Source: Streptomyces cupreus | GTDB taxonomy: Bacteria > Actinomycetota > Actinomycetes > Streptomycetales > Streptomycetaceae | Direction: 5' to 3' | DNA: 64,000 nucleotides | NCBI RefSeq assembly: GCF_014257025.1 | Contig: NZ_JACMSF010000021.1 | Span: 60,952 to 124,951, forward strand | Part shown: piece by piece, positions 8,143 through 15,823 of the stretch | Layout of the letters: every line of letters begins with the position of its first letter | Position numbering within the stretch: position 1 is the first letter of the stretch | Notes under the pieces: model-generated | The model's input: only the letters and a program-made list of their open reading frames with translations | Databases searched by the model: none | What the model was told of the DNA's origin: nothing | Position numbers and translations under genes: made by a program

Positions 8143-9003
8143 TCAAGACAGTTGAAGAAGTCCTCGAAGAAGGTCGCGGCTCTCGGCCGGGCCCGGACTG
8201 TCGTGCTGGAGCTCCTTGAGCGCCTTCTCGTACTGGGAGACGTCCTCGTGCTTGTCCAGATACAGCGCACTGGTCAGCTGCTCCAGATAGACGACGTCCG
8301 ACAGGTCGGACTCGGGGAAGCTGAGGATGGTGAAGGCGCCGGACTCGCCGGAGTGGCCGCCGAAGCGGAACGGCATGACCTGGAGGCGGACGTTGGGGCG
8401 CTCGGAGATCTCGATCAGATGCTGGAGCTGACCGCGCATCACCTCGCGGTCGCCGTAGGGGCGGCGCAGAGCGGCCTCGTCGAGGACGATGTGGAACTCG
8501 GGGGCGTTCTCGTCGACGAGGTACTTCTGCCGCTCCAGACGCAGCGCCACCCGCCGCTCGACGTCGGCCTCGCTCGCGCCCTTCATGCCGCGCCGGACGA
8601 CCGCGCGGGCGTAGGCCTCGGTCTGCAGCAGACCGTGCACGAACTGCACCTCGTACGCCCGGATCAGCGCGGCGGCGCCCTCCAGGCCGACGTAGGTGGG
8701 GAACCAGCTGGGCAGCACATCGGAGTAACTGTGCCACCAGCCCGCGACGTTGGCCTCCTTCGCGAGGGAGAGCAGCGAAGTGCGCTCGACGTCGTCGGTG
8801 ATGCCGTACAACGTCAACAGGTCTTCCACGTCCCTGGTCTTGAAGCTCACCCGGCCCAACTCCATCCGGCTGATCTTCGACTCGGACGCGCGGATCGAGT
8901 ACCCCGCGGCCTCACGCGTGATCCCGCGTGCCTCACGCAGTCGCCTGAGTTGCGAGCCGAGCAGCATGCGCCGCACCACCGATCCGGGCTCTCCCGCGCT
9001 CAC
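8143..9003 (-). CDS. XRE family regulator with DUF5753 domain
   Basis: 286 residues. The N-terminal helix-turn-helix (LRRLREARGITREAAGYS and SESKISRMELG) is followed by the long DUF5753 domain (SWFPTYVGLEGAA ... VHGLLQTEAYARAVV ... VRLQVMPFRFGGHSG). This is the WhiJ/AbaA-locus type of Streptomyces regulator, usually encoded beside a DUF397 protein and an anti-sigma-like ATPase, as here. The start is GTG 9003 with a strong GGGAGG 9 nt upstream. These regulators influence development or antibiotic production; the DUF397 partner is thought to relieve DNA binding. Candidate binding boxes lie at 9199 and 10279. Confidence 0.93.
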   Translation of the reverse strand: MSAGEPGSVVRRMLLGSQLRRLREARGITREAAGYSIRASESKISRMELGRVSFKTRDVEDLLTLYGITDDVERTSLLSLAKEANVAGWWHSYSDVLPSWFPTYVGLEGAAALIRAYEVQFVHGLLQTEAYARAVVRRGMKGASEADVERRVALRLERQKYLVDENAPEFHIVLDEAALRRPYGDREVMRGQLQHLIEISERPNVRLQVMPFRFGGHSGESGAFTILSFPESDLSDVVYLEQLTSALYLDKHEDVSQYEKALKELQHDSPGPAESRDLLRGLLQLS

Positions 9004-9198
9004 GTTCGCCAGCCTCCCCAACCTCTTCAGGGCCCGAAGTCTGCCACTAAAACACTCCGAGCTGTACTCGTCCGATTACAGAGACGGAAAGAAGCCAAAG
9101 ATTTCCTTCAGGAAGGAGGAAGCGAAGTTCAAGCGGGGGGCAGGAAGATGGCGGAAAAAATGGCCAACAAGCGGTACGGGAGGGTCTAATTCGGTCAC

Positions 9199-9223
9199 GT
9201 GCACGTGCATCTGCCCTTGCATC
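9199..9223 (+). promoter_or_regulatory. Shared 25-bp regulatory box, copy 1 (before HATPase gene)
   Basis: The box begins GTGCACGTGCATCTGCCC and continues TTGCATC. A copy with one mismatch lies in opposite orientation at 10279-10303, upstream of the DUF397 gene, so each copy faces the gene it precedes. The likely binder is the DUF5753 regulator. Confidence 0.65.
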
Positions 9224-9299
9224 TGCTGTACGCATCCGAAACCATGGTCCCGCGCAACCGCTGCATCGCAACGACCGCGAATTCCCGGGAGTGCCTCGC

Positions 9300-9815
9300 A
9301 TGGGGACGAATGGATCGACCATGCTCGAGCCGTTACGGCAGGGCCTTCCGCCGCTGGATCCCGCGGCCGTGTCCAACGCCGCCTCCTGTGCTCTGCCCGC
9401 CCGCTACGAAGCGGTGCGCGAGGCCCGGCAGTTCACCCGCAGAACACTGGACCAGTGGGACATAGGCGAGAGATTCGACGACGTCTGCCTGGTGGTGTCC
9501 GAACTCGTCACCAACGCACTGCGGCACGCACTGCCGACGAACCACGCGCGCGTGCCCGACCAGACGCCGCCGGTACGCCTGCACCTGATGCGATGGACCG
9601 AGCGACTGGTGTGCGCGGTGCGCGACCCCAGCCACGACAGCCCCGTCGCGCGCGACTCGGACGACTTCTCGGCGGAGTCGGGGCGCGGACTGTTCCTGGT
9701 GGACTCCTTCGCGGACAGCTGGGGCTGGCACCCGCTGGCCGGCACGCTCAACGGCAAGGTGGTCTGGGCGCTGTTCCGGCTGCCGCACAAGCCGCAGCCG
9801 AACCCCGTCGACTGA
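9300..9815 (+). CDS. HATPase_c ATP-binding protein (RsbW/SpoIIAB-like regulatory kinase)
   Basis: 171 residues. The Bergerat-fold N-box is CLVVSELVTNALRHA, with the Mg-binding asparagine present; the G-box is ESGRGLFLVDSFADSWGW. There is no sensor or transmembrane part. Stand-alone proteins of this type act as anti-sigma factors or as accessory components of the XRE/DUF397 regulatory trio. Start ATG 9300 has GGGAG about 9 nt upstream; a GTG at 9291 overlaps that site. The targets are unknown. Confidence 0.9.
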   Translation: MGTNGSTMLEPLRQGLPPLDPAAVSNAASCALPARYEAVREARQFTRRTLDQWDIGERFDDVCLVVSELVTNALRHALPTNHARVPDQTPPVRLHLMRWTERLVCAVRDPSHDSPVARDSDDFSAESGRGLFLVDSFADSWGWHPLAGTLNGKVVWALFRLPHKPQPNPVD

Positions 9816-9912
9816 TGAGCCGCGGCGCTTCACGGCGCCGTGGCTCTACGCGCGTCACGCGCACATAAGGCACCGATTGCCGGAAAAGTTCCAGGAGTTG
9901 CCCGGCCGGGCC

Positions 9913-10182
9913 TCAGCCCGCTATCAAGTGGTCGAACTCGCCGTCCTTGATGCCCAGGAGCATCGCCTCGATCTCGGCGCGTGTGTAGACGAGCGCCGGA
10001 CCGTCCGGGAACCGCGAGTTGCGCACGGCAACGTCCCCGCCGGGCAACCGGGCGAACTCCACGCAGGAGCCCTGCGAGTTGCTGTGCCTGCTCTTCTGCC
10101 ATGCCACACCGTCGAGCTGCGTGGCGGCCATGCCGTTGTACACGCCGGACGCGTCGTCAACGTCGTACACGTCGTGGTCCAC
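9913..10182 (-). CDS. DUF397 domain protein
   Basis: 89 residues. The core WQKSRHSNSQGSCVEFARL, then VAVRNSRFPDGPALVYT, is the signature of DUF397. These small proteins antagonise the adjacent DUF5753-type XRE regulators in several Streptomyces systems. The GTG start is preceded by GGGGAG. It converges with the HATPase gene, and the box at 10279-10303 lies upstream. Confidence 0.9.
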   Translation of the reverse strand: MDHDVYDVDDASGVYNGMAATQLDGVAWQKSRHSNSQGSCVEFARLPGGDVAVRNSRFPDGPALVYTRAEIEAMLLGIKDGEFDHLIAG

Positions 10183-10832
10183 AGGTCGCTCCCCGGTGGT
10201 GCACTGGCTGGTGAGGCCATTGATGCAGTGGTCAACTGACCCGGATCATAACCCTGTTCATGTGCAGATGCATGGGAGGATGCACGGGCAGATGCACGTG
10301 CACGCGGGGTGTTCCTGCGGTTACAGCTGCGACGTGCGCTTCGGTGAAGCCGTTCCAGCGTCTCCCCCAAAGCCCGCAGAACATGCGACCGTCATCCCCC
10401 GTCCATGATCTTCCGTGCCGTCGACTGAGCGGGATCGTCCGGATCGAACCGCTCATGTCCTAGGAAGAGACGCATGGAACGCGCTTCCTGTTCCCTCGTT
10501 ATGTGACGGTTCAATCAGCGGAGGTGTCCGGAACGACGTCGTCCCAGTGGACGCTCGGCATCCGCTGGGACGACGTAGGAGAGGGCCGCCACCTCGACAA
10601 CGCCACGGAAGTCGATGCGTGGACGCGACATCGGGGTCGTGCGGTGGTCGGCACGCACGAGCCTCGGGTCGCTCTCGGGTGCGGTGCCCGTGTCGGGTCT
10701 TTGTCGGGCATACGGCCGCACAGTTCGCCGAGCCCCTTGGGACGCCCGCGCCGGAACCGCTCGTACGGATGGGGGCGGTCCTGTACGTCGGTGAGCGGAG
10801 CCGGCGGCGGGCGGTGGGTGCGGTGTCGGCCG
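10183..10832. other. 650-bp stretch without a convincing gene
   Basis: No open frame here has a ribosome site or Streptomyces-like codon use. It holds the regulatory box at 10279-10303 and a 12-bp inverted repeat (ACGTCGTCCCAG 10536-10547, CTGGGACGACGT 10565-10576) that could terminate the rpsR operon or bind a protein. Confidence 0.6.
10279..10303 (-). promoter_or_regulatory. Shared 25-bp regulatory box, copy 2 (before DUF397 gene)
   Basis: On the minus strand it begins GTGCACGTGCATCTGCCC and continues GTGCATC, with one difference from the copy at 9199-9223. A further GCATCTGC half-site lies next to it at about 10264-10271. Confidence 0.65.
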
Positions 10833-11066
10833 TCAGCGGCTCGCGTACGGCAGCAGGGCCATCTCGCGGGCGTTCTTGATCGCCCTGGCCAACTGGCGCT
10901 GCTGCTGCGCCGAGACCCGGGTCACCCGGCGGCTGCGGATCTTGCCGCGGTCGGAGATGAACCTGCGCAGCAGGTCGGTGTCCTTGTAGTCGATGTACTC
11001 GATCCCGGCCTGGTCGAGCGGGTTGGGGCGGTTCTTGGCGGGCTTGCGGTCGGTCTTGCGGGGCAT
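10833..11066 (-). CDS. rpsR: 30S ribosomal protein S18, zinc-independent paralogue
   Basis: 77 residues with the S18 core YIDYKDTDLLRRFISDRGKI and RVTRVSAQQQRQLARAIK. It contains no cysteine, so it is the C-minus form used when zinc is scarce. It is the last gene of the minus-strand operon, starting 6 nt after the CobW-like gene, with GGAGGTCTGA as ribosome site. Control from the Zur box at 12627-12647 is inferred. Confidence 0.94.
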   Translation of the reverse strand: MPRKTDRKPAKNRPNPLDQAGIEYIDYKDTDLLRRFISDRGKIRSRRVTRVSAQQQRQLARAIKNAREMALLPYASR

Positions 11067-11072
11067 GGCGGG

Positions 11073-12197
11073 TCAGACCTCCAGGAGGGTGTCGAAGGCG
11101 GGCGGGAGCCGCTTCCAGGCGTCGCGCCCGGCGGCGTACTCGGCGTCGGTCAGCAGGCAGGACTCCAGGAGCTGTTCGAGGCCGTCCCGGTCGAGGCCGG
11201 GCGAGGTGAAGACGAGGTGCTGGCAGCAGTCGCCGTGCTCGGGGTGCCAGTCGAGCGCGGCGGCGGCCCGGCGCACCGGCGGGACCATCTCCCAGGCCGC
11301 GTCGGGCAGGGAGGCGAGCCAGGGCCCGGCGCTCTCCACGCACAGGGCTCCCCCGGCCGCGTCCCAGTGCAGGAGCGTGTCGGGCTTGTCGGCGAGCCAG
11401 AACCGGCCCCGGCTGCGGGCGGCGGCGCAAGTGAGGTCCTCGAGCGCCTCGTACAGCCGCTCCGGGTGGAAGGGGCGGCGCCGGTGCCAGACCAGCGTGG
11501 AGACACCATGCGCGTCGGCCTCGGCGGGCAGCAGCGCGCACGCGGGATGCTGGGCGGCCGCGGCGGCCTCCACGTCGAATCCGGCGAGTACGGCGCCCGC
11601 CAGGTCAGCGTGGCCGATCAGGACCTGGCGGGCCGTCGGATGCAACTGCGCCAGCAGCTCACGGTCCTCGTCGTCGGCGTCCTCGGACTCGACGAGGGCG
11701 AGGACCGGGGCGTACTCCAGCTGGCGCGCGAAGGTGTCGGCGACGGTGCGCTGGTCGGTGGCGGCGGCCGCCAGGCCCCGCTCGGCCAGGTCGTCGCCGT
11801 TGCCGAGATACGGCAGCAGCAGTGCCGGGTCAACGGCGGTGACGACGCCGGTGACGGTGAGGCCGCCGGAAGTGACGACCTCCGCCATCGCCTTGGGCTC
11901 GACGGAGTCCCACAGCTCGACGACCGCGAGCCGGGCCTCCCCGGCGTCCGCGAGCCGCCGCAGCTCCGGGACGAGGTCCTCGCGCAGGGCGCAGCAGGCG
12001 CAGTCGTTGACGAGGGGGGCTTCTCCGGCGTCGAGGATGCCGGTGGCGTCGCGGATCGTCCGTACGACCGTGCCCGCCGTGGCCGTGGCCAGGTCGTGGT
12101 GGAGCACGACACTGCCGGGCACCTCGGCGAGCAGCCGGTCCACGGCGGCCCTGCGGGCGTCGGCGTGCAGTCCGCCGACGATCACGACGGGGAGCAT
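11073..12197 (-). CDS. CobW/COG0523-like protein of the zinc-free ribosome operon (Mrf-like)
   Basis: 374 residues. The COG0523 metal-binding motif CxCC is present in VNDCACCALRED, and the CobW C-terminal domain continues to the end with a second cysteine pair (GDCCQHLVF). The N-terminus IVGGLHADARRAAVDRLL occupies the P-loop position but lacks the GxxGxGK(S/T) sequence, so GTP hydrolysis is doubtful. In mycobacteria a CobW-like protein of the C-minus operon (Mrf) recruits a hibernation factor to zinc-free ribosomes. By context this is a candidate homologue. Start ATG 12197 overlaps the L31 stop (TGATG). Confidence 0.82.
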   Translation of the reverse strand: MLPVVIVGGLHADARRAAVDRLLAEVPGSVVLHHDLATATAGTVVRTIRDATGILDAGEAPLVNDCACCALREDLVPELRRLADAGEARLAVVELWDSVEPKAMAEVVTSGGLTVTGVVTAVDPALLLPYLGNGDDLAERGLAAAATDQRTVADTFARQLEYAPVLALVESEDADDEDRELLAQLHPTARQVLIGHADLAGAVLAGFDVEAAAAAQHPACALLPAEADAHGVSTLVWHRRRPFHPERLYEALEDLTCAAARSRGRFWLADKPDTLLHWDAAGGALCVESAGPWLASLPDAAWEMVPPVRRAAAALDWHPEHGDCCQHLVFTSPGLDRDGLEQLLESCLLTDAEYAAGRDAWKRLPPAFDTLLEV

Positions 12198-12445
12198 CAG
12201 CCCTGCTTTCCGTACCGGCGCTCGAAGCGCTCCACGCGTCCGGCGGTGTCCAGCACGCGCGCGGTGCCCGTGTAGAAGGGGTGGCTGACGTTCGAGATCT
12301 CGACGTCCACGACCGGGTAGGTGTTGCCGTCCTCCCACTCGATCGTCTTCTCGCTCGTCATCGTCGAGCGGGTCAGGAAGGCATGGTTAGCGGCCCGGTC
12401 ACGGAAGACGACGGGGCCGTAGGGCGGGTGGATTCCCTCGCGCAC
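12197..12445 (-). CDS. rpmE2: 50S ribosomal protein L31 type B, zinc-independent
   Basis: 82 residues. It lacks the CxxC pair of zinc-binding L31 and has the type B sequence (start MREGIHPPYGPVVFRD, SHPFYTG, FERRYGK). Type B L31 replaces the zinc form under zinc limitation and is a classic Zur target in Streptomyces. The GTG start lies 3 nt after the L33 stop codon. Confidence 0.95.
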   Translation of the reverse strand: MREGIHPPYGPVVFRDRAANHAFLTRSTMTSEKTIEWEDGNTYPVVDVEISNVSHPFYTGTARVLDTAGRVERFERRYGKQG

Positions 12446-12448
12446 GGG

Positions 12449-12613
12449 TCAGCGCTCCTCTCGGAAGTCGACATGGCGGCCGACGACCGGGTCGTACTTG
12501 CGCAGGGTCATACGGTCCGGGTTGTTACGGCGGTTCTTGCGGGTCACGTAGGTGTAGCCGGTGCCGGCGGTGGACCGGAGCCTGACCACCGGACGGAGTT
12601 CGTTGCGAGCCAT
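12449..12613 (-). CDS. rpmG: 50S ribosomal protein L33, zinc-independent
   Basis: 54 residues, MARNELRPVVRLRSTAGTGY at the N-terminus and TRKNRRNNPDRMTLRKYDP inside, which is the L33 signature. No cysteines are present, so it is a C-minus paralogue. It is the first gene of the minus-strand operon; its ATG is 14 bp from the Zur box, giving a very short leader. Confidence 0.93.
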   Translation of the reverse strand: MARNELRPVVRLRSTAGTGYTYVTRKNRRNNPDRMTLRKYDPVVGRHVDFREER

Positions 12614-12626
12614 GCTGCTATCTTAC

Positions 12627-12647
12627 TGAAAATGAATTCCATTTACA
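12627..12647. promoter_or_regulatory. Zur box between divergent C-minus ribosomal operons
   Basis: A near-perfect palindrome with arms TGAAAATG and CATTTACA around AATTC. This agrees with the Streptomyces Zur consensus, whose arms are TGAAAATG-like. It lies midway between rpmG (minus) and rpmB (plus), so one site can repress both operons when zinc is plentiful. Confidence 0.85.
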
Positions 12648-12675
12648 CACTCGGCTCAAGAGAGGTGCGTCACCT

Positions 12676-12912
12676 GTGTCCGCCCACTGCATGCTGACCG
12701 GCGCCCGGCCCGGCTTCGGCAACAACATCTCCCACTCCCACCGGCGGACCTCCCGCCGCTTCGACCCCAACATCCAGACCAAGCGGTACTGGCTGCCGAG
12801 CGAGGGCCGTCATGTGCGGCTGAAGCTGAGTGCGAAGGGGATCAAGACCGTCGACTCGATCGGGGTCGAGGCGGCCGTGGCACGCATCCGCGCGCGGGGG
12901 GTGCGTGTCTGA
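12676..12912 (+). CDS. rpmB: 50S ribosomal protein L28, zinc-independent paralogue
   Basis: 78 residues: HCMLTGARPGFGNNISHSHR, RRFDPNIQTKRYWLP and LKLSAKGIKTVDSIG are L28 motifs. Only one cysteine remains, so no zinc knuckle can form. The GTG start has AGAGAGG upstream. Its stop overlaps the S14 start (TGATG), so the two are coupled. It is the first gene on the plus side of the Zur box. Confidence 0.94.
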   Translation: MSAHCMLTGARPGFGNNISHSHRRTSRRFDPNIQTKRYWLPSEGRHVRLKLSAKGIKTVDSIGVEAAVARIRARGVRV

Positions 12913-13217
12913 TGGCGAAGAAGAGCAAGATCGCGAAGAACGAGAAGCGCCAGGAGATCGTCGCGCGGTACGCCCAGCGACGGGCCGAGCTGAAGGAGAT
13001 CATCCGGCGGCCCTCCTCGACGGAGGCCGAACGGCTGGCGGCCCAGCGGGAGTTGCGCCGCCAGCCGCGCGACGCGAGCCACACGCGCGTGCGCAACCGG
13101 GACCAGGTGGACGGACGTCCGCGCGGGTACTTCCGGACGTTCGGGCTGTCCCGGGTGTCGCTGCGGCAGCAGGCCCACGCGGGATATCTGCCCGGGGTTC
13201 GCAAGTCGTCCTGGTAG
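12912..13217 (+). CDS. rpsN: 30S ribosomal protein S14, zinc-independent (long form)
   Basis: 101 residues, the longer cysteine-free S14 type (KKSKIAKNEKRQEIV, RDASHTRVRNRDQVDGRPRG, GYLPGVRKSSW). It replaces the short zinc-binding S14 during zinc starvation. It is translationally coupled to L28, and no further operon gene follows. Confidence 0.95.
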   Translation: MAKKSKIAKNEKRQEIVARYAQRRAELKEIIRRPSSTEAERLAAQRELRRQPRDASHTRVRNRDQVDGRPRGYFRTFGLSRVSLRQQAHAGYLPGVRKSSW

Positions 13218-13310
13218 CCGCCTTTGTGACGGTCGTCGTTCTCGTCGTGGTTACGTCCTGGTAGCTTGCTGCGATCTGGCGTCCTGACCGGCTCACCCTG
13301 GGGGCATGCA

Positions 13311-13814
13311 GTGACTTCGGCGACGTACGCGCGCGTGGCGCGCAAGCGGATGCGGACCGTGGCCGCGGCCGCGGGGCTGGCCGGCGTGCTCGTGCTGAGC
13401 GGGTGCCGTGACGACGACTCCTCCGACGACGGCTCGCCCAGCGGGAGCGCCACGCCGTCCGCCACCCAGACCGCCGACACCGGCGGCGGTGGCGGTACGG
13501 CCTCCTCCCCCGCCGCTCCTGCGGGGGACCTGGAGGGCAGTTGGCTCGCCACGACCGACGGCAAGGCCGTGGCGCTGGTCGTCACCGGCAGCCAGGCGGG
13601 GCTGTTCGCGACCGGCGGGACCGTGTGCAGCGGCAGCGCGGGCGAGACGATCGAGCTCAAATGCACCGACGGCAGCATGGACCGGTCGAGCGGCACGGTC
13701 GACTCCGTCGACAAGAACACGCTCAAGGTGACCTGGGACAGCGACCTGGGCACCGAGACGTACCGCAAGGCCGACGGCGCCACGCTGCCCACGGGGCTGC
13801 CGACGGCGGGCTAG
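13311..13814 (+). CDS. Small secreted lipoprotein of unknown function
   Basis: 167 residues. A basic N-terminus (RVARKRMRT), a hydrophobic core and the lipobox LSGC mark a lipoprotein. A Ser/Thr/Asp/Gly-rich linker precedes a roughly 85-residue domain (GDLEGSWLATTDGKAVAL ... CSGSAG ... LKVTWDSD) that looks like a small beta barrel. Start GTG 13311 is chosen; ATG 13350 is the alternative. I do not recognise the family. Confidence 0.75.
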   Translation: MTSATYARVARKRMRTVAAAAGLAGVLVLSGCRDDDSSDDGSPSGSATPSATQTADTGGGGGTASSPAAPAGDLEGSWLATTDGKAVALVVTGSQAGLFATGGTVCSGSAGETIELKCTDGSMDRSSGTVDSVDKNTLKVTWDSDLGTETYRKADGATLPTGLPTAG

Positions 13815-13887
13815 ACCCATAGGGTTCGTGCGGGTCGGTCCGTCCAACGCCGCCCCGGCCGCCGGGGACACCGGCAATGTGCCGGGC

Positions 13888-14991
13888 TCACTCCAGCCGG
13901 CGCCTGGCCTTCACCTGGGCCTGGTCGGCGGCGTCAGCGCCCTGGGTCCAGCCCGCCGCGTCCGTCACGCCACGCAGCCGGGACGTGGTCGTCTCCGGGA
14001 ACATACGGTCGAGCCGGGCGGTGACCGCGACTTCCCGGGAGGCCAGCACCGGCAGCAGGTCGTCGCTGACCTGGGTCTCGGCGGCCCGCGCGAGGCGGGT
14101 GCCGATGCGGTGGGCGTAGGCGGCGAGGAAGGACTGCCGGAAGGTCTTGGTCCGCCTGCGTCCGCCGGCGCGCTGGGCCTCCTCCGCCTTCGTCATCGCG
14201 GTCTGCGCCTGGACGAGCAGCGAGGTGTAGAGCAGCTCGACCACCTCCAGATCGGCCTCGAACCCGACGACGGTGGAGAAACCGACGGCTTCGTTCCACA
14301 CGGCACGGCAGTGGTTCGCGGCGGCCACCGCGTCCAGCAGCACCGCCTTGGCCTGCTCGTACGGCGGCTCGACGCCGATCCGGCAGACGCCGGGGGCGTC
14401 GGGCGCGGGCGCCTGTGCCGCCAGCAGGGCCTCGTCCACGCTGTGCCGGGCCATCAGCTCCTGTGCCTTGGCGGTCAGCGCCTCCGCCTCCTCGGGGAAC
14501 CCCGTCGCCTCCGCCTTGGCGAGCAGCGCTCGGATCCGGGTCAGCATGCGGGACTCGGGCCCGCGGGACTGCTGCGGTTCGTCGAGGGGTTCGAGGGGCG
14601 GCAGACGCAGGAGGAGGCGGTACAGCTCCAGGACCGCGGTCGCGTGCGAGAAACGGTCGCCCGCGCGCGTGGGCGTCACGTCGAGCTCGTCGAGCTGCGC
14701 GCGCCAACGGGGGCCGCGCGGCACGTCGTCCGGCGCCTGCGCGTGGATGAGGGCCGCGAGCAGGCGCAGATGTACGTCGTCCAGGTCCCGGCGGACGATC
14801 CGTACGACGTCGGCGGGCTGCCATCCGCGCCGCCAGGCCGCCGCGACGAACTCCCGGCCCCGGCGCTCCAGTTCCGCGTCCGCGCCGGCGTCGGCGGCGA
14901 GGAGGGAGGCGCCGGTGTCCAGGGCGGTGTCGGAGTCGGTGTGGAGGGCGGCCTGGAAGGCGAGGTCGACGGTGCGGGGCGTGCTGGTCAC
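13888..14991 (-). CDS. DUF2786 domain protein
   Basis: 367 residues. The central region SRMLTRIRALLAKAEATGFPEEAEALTAKAQELMARHSVDEALL is the DUF2786 motif. It is mostly helical, with no signal peptide or membrane segment, so cytoplasmic. The function of the family is unknown; members occur in phages and in Actinobacteria. GTG 14991 is the best start though its ribosome site is weak. It stands alone between a lipoprotein and a LysE exporter. Confidence 0.8.
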   Translation of the reverse strand: MTSTPRTVDLAFQAALHTDSDTALDTGASLLAADAGADAELERRGREFVAAAWRRGWQPADVVRIVRRDLDDVHLRLLAALIHAQAPDDVPRGPRWRAQLDELDVTPTRAGDRFSHATAVLELYRLLLRLPPLEPLDEPQQSRGPESRMLTRIRALLAKAEATGFPEEAEALTAKAQELMARHSVDEALLAAQAPAPDAPGVCRIGVEPPYEQAKAVLLDAVAAANHCRAVWNEAVGFSTVVGFEADLEVVELLYTSLLVQAQTAMTKAEEAQRAGGRRRTKTFRQSFLAAYAHRIGTRLARAAETQVSDDLLPVLASREVAVTARLDRMFPETTTSRLRGVTDAAGWTQGADAADQAQVKARRRLE

Positions 14992-15141
14992 ATAGGGATC
15001 GTGCCATGGGATCCGGGCGGGGCGCGGCGCCTGGGGCGGCCCGGGGGTGCTCGGTGCTCAGGGGGCGCCTCAGGGCGGCCGTCTCAAGGAGGCGTCTCAC
15101 TCCCTGAAATTCGGTCGCCCGCGCGCGTGGGCGCTTCGAGC

Positions 15142-15783
15142 ATGGCGCGCATGGTGGACATGTCTCTGTACGCGGCGTTTCTCGTCGCCGCCTTCGCGCT
15201 CTGCATCACTCCCGGCCCCGACATGATGTTCATCGTGGCGATGGGCGGGAGGGGCGGGCCCACGGCCGGAGTGATGGCGGCGTTCGGCGTGGCCTGCGCG
15301 ATGCTCGTGCACACGGTCGCCGCGGCGCTCGGTCTCTCAGCGCTGTTCACGACCCTGCCGACGCTGTACCACGTGCTGCGCTGGGTGGGCGCGGCCTATC
15401 TGCTCTACCTCGCGGTGAAGGCGTTCCGGGACCGCTCGGTGCCGGGCGAGGACGGATCCGCCGGCACCGGCTCGGGCATGCGGCGGGCCTTCTGGCAGGG
15501 CGCCGTCACCAACCTGCTGAACCCCAAGGTGATCCTCTTCAACGTCGCCTTCCTGCCGCAGTTCGTGGACCCGTCCCTCGGCCATGTCCCCGGCCAGCTG
15601 CTGCTGCTCGGCGGCACGCTCGTGCTGATGGGCTTCCTCTGGGACGGCTTCGTGGGCCTGCTCGCCGGCCGGCTCGCGGACCTGCTGCGCCGTAGCAAGC
15701 GAGTGAACCGCTGGCTGAACATCGTCTCCGGGACGGTGTTCACGGGCCTGGCGGTGCGGCTGGCGGTGACCTCGCCGAAGTAG
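15142..15783 (+). CDS. LysE/RhtB family amino acid exporter
   Basis: 213 residues with six hydrophobic segments. The family motif TPGPDMMFIVA follows the first membrane span, and NLLNPKVILFNVAFLPQF is the second conserved motif. It should export amino acids or similar small metabolites; the substrate cannot be assigned. ATG 15142 is listed; ATG 15160 (MSLYAAFLVAAF) is an equally good start, since neither has a strong ribosome site. Confidence 0.88.
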   Translation: MARMVDMSLYAAFLVAAFALCITPGPDMMFIVAMGGRGGPTAGVMAAFGVACAMLVHTVAAALGLSALFTTLPTLYHVLRWVGAAYLLYLAVKAFRDRSVPGEDGSAGTGSGMRRAFWQGAVTNLLNPKVILFNVAFLPQFVDPSLGHVPGQLLLLGGTLVLMGFLWDGFVGLLAGRLADLLRRSKRVNRWLNIVSGTVFTGLAVRLAVTSPK

Positions 15784-15823
15784 CCGAGGGCCGTTGTCAG
15801 ACCCTCCTGCCACACTCCAGAGC

